Assembly (NCBI GenBank): GCA_038501625.1
Contig: JAZAYU010000019.1
Span: 8,653,285 to 8,717,284, forward strand
Reading direction: 5' to 3'
Origin: Corbicula japonica
Taxonomy: Eukaryota > Mollusca > Bivalvia > Venerida > Cyrenidae
DNA length: 64,000 nt
Of the stretch, positions 50,001-56,404 are shown one piece after another. A model generated the notes under the pieces. It searched no databases. It was not told the origin of the DNA and saw nothing but the letters and a program-made list of their open reading frames with translations. Made by a program: the position numbers and the translations under genes. Numbering within the stretch: position 1 is the first letter of the stretch; each line of letters begins with the position of its first letter.

Positions 50001-52842
50001 CAGACAAGAAGACTTTTTAAGTTTTTCCTATATAAGTCTATGCAAAATGAAGTGACCCCTGGGGCGGGGCCAATTTTGACCCCAGGTAAATAATTTGAAC
50101 AAACTTTGTAGAGTTCCACTAGAGGATGCTAAATGCCAAATATCTAAGCTCTAGGCATTGGGGTTTCAGACAAGAAGATTTTTAAAGTTTTTCCTATATA
50201 AGTCTATGTCAAATGAAGTGACCCCTGGGGCGGGGACAATTTTGACCCCAGGGAAATAATTTGAACAATCTGTGTAGAGTTCCACTAGAGGGTGCTAAAT
50301 GCCAAATATCTAAGCTCTAGGCCTTGTGGTTTCAGACAAGAAGATTTTTGAAGTTTTTCCTATATAAGTCTATGCAAAATAAAGTGACCCCTGGGGCGGG
50401 GCCAATTTTGACCCCAGGGAAATAATTTGAACAATCTTTGTAGAGTTCCACTAGAGGATGCTAAATGCCAAATATCTAAGCTCTAGGCCTTGTGGTTTCA
50501 GACAAGAAGATTTTAAAAGTTTTTCCTATATAAGTCTATGTAAAATGAAGTGACCCCTGGGGCGGGGCCAATTTTGACCCCAGGGCTATAATTTGAACAA
50601 TCTTGATAGAGGACCACTAGGTGATGCTACACAACAAATATCAAAGTTCTAGGCCTTACGGTTTCAGAGAAGAAGATTTTTAAAAATTTCATGTTCAAAA
50701 TCTATTTTTATCCTCTGTGACCTAGATAGGCAATGGACCGGAACCATTTGAACAATTTTGGTAAAGCTTCATGCAAGTAACATTCCTGCCAAGTTTCAGC
50801 AAGATTGGCCCAGGAGTTCAGGAGAAGAAGTCGTTTGAAGAAAAAGTTGACGACACACGCACGGACGGACGACGGACATCAGGCGATCACTTCGTGCTCA
50901 GGTGAGCTAAAAATATTAAAACTTAAAAAAATAAATTTTTACCCCTTTGCCAAACCAGCATGATGAACCAAGCGCCCCCACACCTCCTGTGAATACTATG
51001 TTGTGAGTATAGAAAAAAATGCTGCAATGCGACACAACCATTATATTCAAATATTTCCTTTAATGTTAACGCTTGACTCGGCTTTTTATTTGAGCTTTCT
51101 AGCTGTCCTAACAAAAAAGTTATTGAAACAAAACCTTGCAAGGTTTGTTGTGGTTTTCTATTGTTGCGAAAATCTGTTGTTTTCTACAAAATTGGCTAGG
51201 CACGTGCCCCAATGGAGCATGTTAACATCAAAATATGTCCGAAATAGATGGTTTTAATTTTCTCGAAAAAATTATGTTCAATGAGAAAACAGTCTATCGC
51301 CATAAAAATTAAGGTTTAAGCTCAACTCCTGAGGCTGATGTTTTTTTAAGCCATATTTGGTGGCTGAATTTTAGTAATCTCCTACCTAGAGCCGTACCGT
51401 TCCTTACTCCCACTAACACAAAACAATGAATGTATTGTGTCGAGACAAAACTAGGCTCTTCAGTGAATTTTTGCACAAAAAGGCTGAGCTTAATATATTT
51501 CTCTATCATGTCACAAAAAACATGACTTCCTCAGGGATTAAGCTAGGAGAAAATTTAAGGGAGAGTGACTTCTCCCTCCTGGAAATTTTGGGAGAAGATT
51601 TCAGAAACAGGGAGAAGTGACCAAGGAGACGGTCGGGTTTTTACCGATTAGCTCTAATTTTCTTTTTTACACCATACATATTATAAAACAAAAATATTGA
51701 TTATTTAATCTATTTTATTCTATGAAAAATGACAATAATAAATATGGCAAGGTCTTTCTGTGGCAGAAAATGTAAATTTGCCTTGGCACTTCTGACAACA
51801 ATCCCACTTAATCTTTAATCAACTGTGTCCAGGGCTTTTTTTCAGTTGATTTTATAGCCGTTATTCGGTCATGTTCCCAATGGCAAAACATATACTTTTT
51901 CCCAATTTGAGAAGAAAAATTCCCAACTGAATCAAAACAAACATTTCTGATGAAAAACAACAGCATCAGCACTGCATCTTTTGCTCTTTAAGCCAGGAAT
52001 TATTGACAATATTAAATATGGATGGCAATGATTAAAAAAACAGCAGATAACAGTAACACTTCTTATTCCCCAATGATGCTAAAAAAATTACTAATTTCTG
52101 GCAAAACGACGATAAATTTCCCAATTCCAGGGGTATGGGTCACATTCCCAAAATGGTGAAAAAAAGCCCTGGTGTCAGTTCCAAATCTGTAGAATCTCGA
52201 GTTTAGGATAGAAGTTAAAATGGTTCAACTATATAGAGGACAAACATTTCAACAAATACCATGTTTAGAAAGAAAATTTAAAAACAAACCCAAGTTCCGG
52301 TCACATGACATTTTGGGGAATTCCCTGCTTGCAAACCGAAAGTACAAAAACTAATGCAGGTAGAACGTAATTTTTTAGTGAGATTTAATGCTAGTAAGCG
52401 TCAAACAATACAGAAACAACCCAATTGAGCGTTATTGACAGAACACAACTACAACAACATGCATTTGTGCAATGGATATCGTAAAAATCAGAATTTCACA
52501 TACGGACAGGTTTAAAACACAGTCCAGCCATAAAATAAAGTACGGTGTATGAGCATATAATATGAATTACTCACATTTGTCAAAAATCATTACAATTGTC
52601 ATACCTCCGTGGCTTATGAATAACGAAATAAGCCGTGGAAATCCTTTTGCTGTAGAGAAATGTAACGGTGTCATGTAATTTTCTGATTGATAAAAAAGCT
52701 GTTTGTTGTATTCAGTGGCGTCCGGTGATACACCTATTTCGATGAGCATTTTAGCTTTTTCATAATTCCCCGTCTGTGCAGCATCAACTAATTGCTTTTC
52801 GATTTCTATATCTTTTAAAATTGTTTCGTTTTTACGCGACAT
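18001..52842 (-). CDS. Ankyrin-repeat and SOCS-box (ASB-type) protein gene, five coding exons
   Basis: Exons at 52842-52605, 48512-48366, 44579-44352, 36415-36203 and 18554-18001 total 1380 nt: 459 residues plus stop. Every intron is GT-AG and interrupts a codon after its first base. About eight ankyrin repeats (TPLH signatures at roughly 57, 91, 137, 207, 242 and 279) span residues 14-310. Residues 415-459 form a SOCS box: a BC-box-like LQHYCRCVI for Elongin B/C and LPLP (441-444), matching the Cul5-box consensus. Family knowledge: ASB proteins are substrate receptors of Cullin-5/Elongin ubiquitin ligases, with ankyrin repeats binding the target. The start is supported by an in-frame TAA 18 nt upstream, though TAACAG there could be a 5' UTR acceptor. 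Introns are 4.1, 3.8, 7.9 and 17.6 kb, all repeat-filled. I cannot say which vertebrate ASB it matches. Confidence 0.9.
18555..18930 (-). other. 3' end of intron 4, between the minisatellite and exon 5
   Basis: 376 bp of ordinary AT-rich intron sequence holding the exon 5 acceptor and a short TATATA run at 18757-18770. No gene. Confidence 0.7.
18931..36127. repeat. 17.2-kb array of a 22-bp minisatellite, about 780 copies, filling intron 4
   Basis: The unit is CAGGATCTCAACTGATC followed by a five-base tail. Nearly all variation is in the tail: ACAAA, ACACA, GTACA, GCACA and GCAAA; rarer ones include ATACA, CCACA, AAACA and GTTCA. About a dozen 20-bp units lack two tail bases (for example near 19433, 21983, 22443, 23711, 24259, 24785, 25091, 28446 and 30003). 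Each unit has two GATC sites 10 and 12 bp apart. There are no spacers and no reading frame of note. It starts about 75 bp inside the intron from the exon 4 donor. Confidence 0.98.
36203..36415 (-). CDS. ASB-type gene, exon 4 (two ankyrin repeats)
   Basis: The acceptor is tttgtttacag and the donor gtaagtgt. The 213-nt exon enters and leaves in phase 1. It encodes residues 205-275 with GDTPLHECVKKN and GLSPLHLAIRAGEHFNLDIV. The donor is only about 75 bp from the edge of the 17.2-kb minisatellite. Confidence 0.9.
36580..37200. repeat. Tandem repeat, about 147-bp unit, four copies (intron 3)
   Basis: 'aaaaaggggcataactccatc' recurs near 36587, 36734, 36881 and 37029, each followed by 'aaatgtgaccttgacctaaag'. 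The array closes with gacggacggacagacagac, the usual lead-in to a HINE-like 3' end. No complete hairpin terminus could be fixed. Confidence 0.8.
37201..37920. other. Unassigned part of intron 3
   Basis: AT-rich sequence with no convincing coding frame. A ccttgacctttgac motif is at about 37579. Short open frames here show no recognisable domain. Confidence 0.5.
37930..38900. repeat. Tandem repeat, about 155-bp unit, six copies (intron 3)
   Basis: 'aacaaagggccataactctgg' recurs near 37986, 38139, 38294, 38448, 38604 and 38760, with 'catcctgcttgatcatctgtg' in each unit. It ends in ggggacgtaaggacgag and a short hairpin-like GCCGGTTGTCGGC at about 38940. Confidence 0.85.
38960..39790. other. Unassigned intron 3 sequence with a HINE-like fragment
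   Basis: 39500-39780 resembles the end of a HINE-like repeat (accaataaaggaccataactc ... gcggacgccaccttgacgcc). The rest is unassigned. No open frame shows a domain. Confidence 0.45.
40314..41710 (+). repeat. 1.4-kb G/T-only trinucleotide tract (GTT/GGT mixture)
   Basis: The plus strand is almost entirely G and T, with scattered A and very few C, built from GTT, GGT and longer units such as ggtggtggtgttgttgttgg. A large duplicated block is visible (for example around 40860-41000 and 41320-41480, both containing ttagttgtttgtgttt-type text). Minus-strand frames of Asn/Thr/Pro and plus-strand frames of Val/Leu/Gly are translations of this tract, not genes. Confidence 0.95.
41719..41807. repeat. 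(GGTAT)n pentanucleotide microsatellite grading into (AGTAT)n
   Basis: About 13 GGTAT units followed by about five AGTAT units, immediately after the G/T tract and a tacagtacagtacagt stretch. Confidence 0.95.
42115..43230. repeat. HINE core tandem repeats, 156-176-bp unit, seven copies
   Basis: 'gttatggttcttgg' starts at 42121, 42277, 42442, 42606, 42781, 42956 and 43131. Later copies settle at 175 bp. The repeated minus-strand open frames here (SRVCMPRTITL) are repeat translations. Confidence 0.88.
44352..44579 (-). CDS. ASB-type gene, exon 3 (two ankyrin repeats)
   Basis: The acceptor is ttattttccag and the donor gtatac. The 228-nt exon is phase 1 at both ends and encodes residues 129-204. 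It contains GGTTPLHLAAANNHINCVKL and RCRTSLYLAAEQGFSLCVQA, two ankyrin repeats, the second with Ser-Leu-Tyr in place of TPLH. The donor lies about 50 bp from the edge of the repeat cluster in intron 3. Confidence 0.9.
44690..45380. repeat. Mixed fragments of HINE-like repeats (intron 2)
   Basis: 44800-45030 resembles the 'aaaataatggactgatcc' family. 45060-45180 carries 'aataaaactgagactagaga', also seen at 5508, 6819 and 14888. The pieces are broken and diverged. Confidence 0.6.
45390..45950. other. Unassigned intron 2 sequence
   Basis: AT-rich, with a GC-richer island at 45560-45680 containing gtgacgtat and gtgacgtcgcc, and a small perfect stem aagccctttgggctt at about 45788. No gene recognised. 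Confidence 0.45.
45960..47160. repeat. Tandem repeat of 'tagtaacagtgaccttgacc' units (intron 2)
   Basis: About six to seven diverged units of 140-170 bp with 'tttctatttttagtaacagt' and 'cttgtaatgttacatctgtg', closing near cgatcgacagactgaccaac. Typical HINE-like core with no bounded ends. Confidence 0.7.
47438..47535. mobile_element. Internally deleted copy of the TTAA-type MITE
   Basis: It begins CCCTTTCCTCCATAGATATA and ends CTATGGAGGAATAGGG, with TTAA on the right (47536-47539) and ATAA on the left. At 98 bp it keeps both ends and tagatccagatcagctggc but lacks the middle of the 230-bp copies. Confidence 0.65.
47540..48102. other. Unassigned intron 2 sequence
   Basis: No supported gene. 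A locally repetitive stretch at 47800-47945 repeats 'agaaacgga', 'aatgcaa' and 'ggaagtg' words without forming a clear array. Confidence 0.5.
48103..48360. repeat. 32-bp minisatellite, about eight copies, touching the exon 2 donor
   Basis: The unit is cccatactacagtgtatcag followed by agactgctgcaa, with exact 32-bp spacing (48109, 48141, 48173 ...). One 35-bp unit carries an extra gca near 48300 and the last unit is truncated. It ends five bases before the donor GT of exon 2 (48365-48364). Because 32 is not a multiple of three, all three plus frames read similar peptides; none is coding. Confidence 0.95.
48366..48512 (-). CDS. ASB-type gene, exon 2 (ankyrin repeat)
   Basis: The acceptor is aaatttgcag and the donor gtaagtgcag. 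The 147-nt exon, phase 1 at both ends, encodes residues 80-128. Its first codon completes Ala from exon 1, giving ADVNAKDRFDVTPLHTAAEL and then LLLDGGADCNIS. No long open frame covers this exon alone. It is supported by splice sites, by the frame joining exons 1 and 3, and by the ankyrin consensus. Confidence 0.88.
48942..50912 (+). mobile_element. Complete HINE-like element with ten 166-bp core repeats (intron 1)
   Basis: The 5' end caagagggccatgatggccc is palindromic and is followed by tatatcgctcacctgag. The core repeats every 165-166 bp (caagaag at 49010, 49175, 49341, 49507, 49673, 49839, 50005 and on to about 50668), each with tgacccctggggcggggcca. The 3' end has cacgcacggacggacgacgg, the stem-like gatcacttcgtgctc, then aggtgagctaaaaa. 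The GCTCACCTGAG near the 5' end is inverted near the 3' end. Best-preserved example of the architecture in the window. No protein encoded. Confidence 0.78.
50913..51829. other. Unassigned part of intron 1
   Basis: No recognised repeat or gene. 51530-51630 is purine-rich with repeated ggagaag words. Short open frames carry no domain. Confidence 0.5.
51830..52171. mobile_element. 342-bp element with CAGGGCTTTTTTTC inverted ends
   Basis: The left end is CAGGGCTTTTTTTCAG and the right end TGAAAAAAAGCCCTG. Direct repeats GTGTC flank it (51825-51829, 52172-52176). The CAGGG terminus resembles hAT-type MITEs, but a 5-bp rather than 8-bp duplication leaves the superfamily open. No coding capacity. 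Confidence 0.6.
52172..52604 (-). other. 5' part of intron 1
   Basis: Ordinary intron sequence between exon 1 and the TIR element. The exon 1 donor is gtatgacaat. No repeat recognised. Confidence 0.6.
52605..52842 (-). CDS. ASB-type gene, exon 1 (start codon, two ankyrin repeats)
   Basis: ATG at 52842 in context aaaacATGTCG, with an in-frame TAA 18 nt upstream. The exon encodes residues 1-79 and the first base of codon 80. After a Lys/Glu-rich start (MSRKNETILKDIEIEKQL) come the ankyrin repeats AAQTGNYEKAKMLIEIGV and YMTPLHFSTAKGFPRLISLF. The frame open past the donor (MTIVMIFDKCE) is intronic. Confidence 0.88.
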
Positions 52843-53090
52843 GTTTTTATTTTCCTGTTAGGGATAAGCCCATGATTTACCCCCTTGACTTGTTACATTT
52901 ATTTTTTCGAATACGAGAAAATAACGTAAAGAACATTCTTCAATACAATTTGGAAAATTGATTTCTTTTAAGCCTTTCACAAATGAAAAATTCGTTATAG
53001 CAAAATAAAATTATTATCAACTTCGCCCTGTATAAGATGCTTTGTTTCCGTGACCGGCAATAGCAGTTTTAGGCAACACCCAATGTATAA
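52843..53090 (-). promoter_or_regulatory. Likely 5' flank or 5' UTR of the ASB-type gene
   Basis: AT-rich sequence upstream of the start codon. On the minus strand ccctaacag just before the ATG could be a splice acceptor, so a non-coding first exon may lie further right. No TATA box can be assigned with confidence. Confidence 0.3.
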
Positions 53091-53633
53091 AACACAGATC
53101 ACGGTCCAAGACAAGGTTAGACTCTTTCTCCGTCGTTATCAGAAAATAAACGACTGTTGTCAACCAAAAACTAGAGGCCTCTGATTGGCTGCTGGATGAC
53201 ATCACACTTGCTTTCTGTATCTATTTTAAAATTTCCTCTCCAGCTTCTTATTTGACTGTTTCACTGCGCATGTCTGTACTTCATCAGACAAGCAGACCAA
53301 TTTTGTCTGGCTATTATAGTCGCCAGAGATTCCTTAGCGAGCTTCAGTTATCTTTCCTTAAGTTTTAAAATATCCGGTATTCCCCACGCTTTCAAGTAAA
53401 GAACATTCTGCTGGAGATTAACTAATTAGTGTTAGATTGAAAAATACAACAAACTAAGAGTCATATTACAAGATATTTACCATGATCCCAACAAGGTTGC
53501 TGATAGCAATTTGATGCCACTTCACTGTCGGTCACTGATTTATTGCCATACTTATGTTGGAATGCCTACTATACTGAGATATGTCAAACCTTCGAGTTGC
53601 ACAAATGGTGCACAATGTTTGCCATATAATGTC

Positions 53634-53641
53634 GTTCATTG
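53634..53641. repeat. Left target-site duplication of the hAT-like MITE
   Basis: GTTCATTG, identical to 53884-53891. Uninterrupted relatives (near 54343 inverted and 55180 inverted) carry a single gttcagtg at this place. Confidence 0.85.
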
Positions 53642-53883
53642 CACAGGGGCTTTGAAGACGGACCCCGCTTTTTCCAAATGCCGCCCCGCCTACACCCCCC
53701 CAAAGAAAAAGATGGTCTACGCAGGGTCTACACTGGATAAACACATCATTTTTGTTTTGTTTTGTTAAATGATGTGTTTATTCAGTGTAGACCCTCATTT
53801 TTTTTATTTTTTTTTTTTTGGGGGGGGGGGGGGGTGGGGGGCAGCATTTGAAGAAAACGGGGTCAGTCTACAAAGCCCCTGTG
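53642..53883. mobile_element. 242-bp hAT-like foldback MITE
   Basis: The ends are CACAGGGGCTTTG and its inverse CAAAGCCCCTGTG. The inverted repeat continues imperfectly inward (gaccccg, ccaaatgc, then agggtctacactg...cagtgtagaccct flanking aaacacatcat / atgatgtgttt), so almost the whole element can fold back. A run of about 15 T and 15 G sits in the right arm (53806-53840). Eight-bp target duplications and CA...TG ends fit the hAT superfamily. No transposase. Confidence 0.88.
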
Positions 53884-54170
53884 GTTCATTGCGCTGTTAA
53901 CACCTTCTTGTTGCTGGTTTAATAAAAAGTATAAGATTTACCTCTTCTTTTGTTTATCACAAGTGGTGCATATATACTCTTTGTCCATGACAAGTTTTAT
54001 CATGAATTATTGTGATGAGCAATAGGCCTAGTTGATAAGAAGCTGGAAACAAAATTTTAAAATATATACAGAAAGCAAGTGTGACGTCACCCAGCGGCCA
54101 ATCAGAGGCCTCTAGTTGTTGGTTTACAACAGTCGTTTATTTTGTGATAACGACGGAGAAAGAGTCTAGC

Positions 54171-54745
54171 TTCTTATCAACTAAGCCTATTGCTCATCAC
54201 AATAATTCATGATAAAACTTGTGATAATTACTAAGCATGATCTAGTAAATATGAACCATTTGTGATAAAGAAAAGAAGAAGTACAGCTTATTCTTTATTA
54301 ACCAGCAACTAGAAGGTGTTAACAACGCACTGAACGACATGATATGGCAAACATTGTGCAGCATTTGTGCATCTAGACTCGAAGGTTTAACATATTTCAG
54401 TAAAGTAGGCATTCCAAACATATCTATGGTAATAAATCAGTGACCGGGTTAAGTTGCATCAAATTGCTATCAGCAACCCTATTGGGATAACGTAAACATG
54501 CATCTTGTAATATGACTCTGAGTTTGTTGTAAATCTAACACTAACTGGTGTTAAGTTGTTAATCTCCAGCAGCATGTACTTGTAAACGTGGGGAATACCG
54601 CCTATTTTAGACCTCGAGGAAAGATAACTGTAGCTCGCTTAGGATTCTCTGGCGACTATAATCGCCAGACAAAATTGGTTTACTACTGTTTGCTTGTCTG
54701 ATGAAGTACAGACATGCGCAGTGAAACAGTCAAAGACAAGGTTAG
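54171..54745. mobile_element. CRE/CCAAT repeat, copy B, inverted relative to copy A
   Basis: Reverse-complement match to the body of copy A: gtcaaaccttcgag in A corresponds to tcgaaggtttaac here, and cggtattccccacg to cgtggggaataccg. The region that carries the MITE in copy A is intact here. Confidence 0.72.
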
Positions 54746-54749
54746 ATTG

Positions 54750-55020
54750 CACCCGTTTAGACTCTTTCTCCGTCGTTATCAGAAAATAAACGACTGTTGT
54801 AAACCCAAAAAAAGAGGCCTCTGATTGGCTGCTGGATGACGTCACACTTGTTTTCTGTATCTATTTTAAAAATTCTCTGTCTAGCTGCTTATCAACTAGA
54901 CTCTTTCTCCGTCGTTATCAGAAAATAGACGAGTGTTGTAAACCAAAATCTAGAGGCCTCTGATTGGCTGCTGGATGACGTCACACTTGCTCTCTGTATC
55001 TATTTTAAAAACTCTCTCTC
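54750..55020. repeat. Two tandem arm units with intact CRE and CCAAT motifs
   Basis: 'agactctttctccgtcgtta' occurs twice, each followed by ctgattggctgctggatgac and a full TGACGTCA (54837-54844 and 54976-54983). Spacing between the copies is about 139 bp. Confidence 0.8.
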
Positions 55021-55612
55021 AAGCTGCTTATCAAAAAGGCTTATTGCTCATCCCAATAATTCACGATAAACCTTGAAATGGATAAAGCATGATCGAGTAA
55101 ATATGCACTATTTGTGATAAAGATTAGAAGAAGTACAGCTTATACTTTATAAACCAGCAACTGGAAGGTGTAAACAGCGCACTGAACAACATTATATGGC
55201 AAACATTGTGCAGAATTTGTGCAACTCAAATGGTTTAACAGTAATGTAGGCATTCCAAACATATGTATGGCAATAAATCAGTGACCAGGTTAAGTGGCAT
55301 CAAATTGCTATCAGCAACCCAGTTGGGATAATGGTAAACATATATCTGTAATATGACTCCAAGCTCTTTGTTTTTTTAAACCTAACACTAGCTGGTGTTG
55401 TTATGTACTTGTAAACGTGGGGAATACTGCCTAATTTAAACCTCAAGGAAAGATAACTGAAACTCGCTAAGGATTCTCTGGCGGTTATAGCCGCCAGACA
55501 AAATTGGTTTACTACAGTACTGTCGCTGTCTGCTGAAAGTACAGACATGCGCAGTGAAACAGTCAACTTATCAACTAGGCCTATTGCTCATCACAATAAT
55601 TCATGACAAGTT
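55021..55612. mobile_element. CRE/CCAAT repeat, copy C, same orientation as copy B
   Basis: It matches copy B along its length (accagcaactggaaggtgta, cagtgaccaggttaag, gacatgcgcagtgaaacagt). It ends where the TIR element at 55616 begins. Confidence 0.7.
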
Positions 55613-55615
55613 TTA

Positions 55616-56165
55616 GCTTTCCAAAAAGCTAGTCGGTCATTAGCTCAACCTTTTAACAAGACGGCAGAAAAGTTTGAATTTAATGCCACTTTTATTGGAT
55701 GCCAAACAAAAATGTAAGTTTACTTATAGGTATTTTCTCTTTCGAATGAGATGTATTTAATCTGGTGATAAATCTAACCCTGTTTGCGAACAAGTTAATA
55801 ATTTCTCTGGAAGTAAACCAAAATGGAAAAGTTTGTCAAACAATATTTTTGTGTCAGAAAGTGTTAGAAAGCAACGATTATCCAGCTGTAAATATATACC
55901 AAAAGCTACAGAATATGTTAAAAAAAAACAAAGTTTTTTCACAGTCATAGGGTGGGAGAGAAAAACGTGAACAGTCTGTCAGGGACTCACAGGTATGATA
56001 AAATTGTTCTTTCTGATCTAGAACAATATCGTTAGAATGTTGGTATTCACTTAGTATGTCTCATGACTTCGAATAACAACCTAACGCATTGATTTCAAAA
56101 GTATGCACTACAACGCCGTCTTTGTTAAAAAGTTATGGTAATGACTGACTAGCTTTTTGGAAAGC
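55616..56165. mobile_element. 550-bp TIR element
   Basis: The left end GCTTTCCAAAAAGCTAGTCG continues to gtcatta; the right end taatgactgactagctttttggaaagc is its inverse over about 27 bp with one mismatch. No clear target duplication. A related tctactagcttttttaaaagct lies at 60327. No recognisable protein. Confidence 0.65.
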
Positions 56166-56404
56166 AAAAGTTTGTATTGTCTATTATTGACAGTTGCATG
56201 ACCCGATTTGATACTTCTGCAGAAGTATGTGTGTTTGCATGTTCCAAAGATTATTTTGTTGATTCAAAACCAAATTACAACTAAGTAAAGCTTAAACTTG
56301 TAGCTACTTTTACTTTAACTCAAACAAACAGTTCACCAATTACATATACAATAGCTTGTGTTTCTTCGGTTTTAATGAAAGATGGTTAAGATTTCAGTCA
56401 TTTG

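Larger units (their letters stand above)
53091..54170. mobile_element. CRE/CCAAT repeat, copy A, with long inverted ends and an inserted MITE
   Basis: The left end agactctttctccgtcgtta...ggcctctgattggctgctgg is repeated inverted at the right end (ccaatcagaggcctctag ... taacgacggagaaagagtct), giving TIR-like arms of about 130 bp. The right arm holds a CCAAT box and a full TGACGTCA (54082-54089); the left arm's site is decayed to TGACATCA. The body is about 740 bp plus the 242-bp MITE. No coding frame. Confidence 0.7.

Noticed and set aside
51830..52171. hAT assignment for the CAGGGC element
   Set aside because: The ends resemble hAT but the visible duplication is 5 bp (GTGTC), not 8, so the superfamily was left open.
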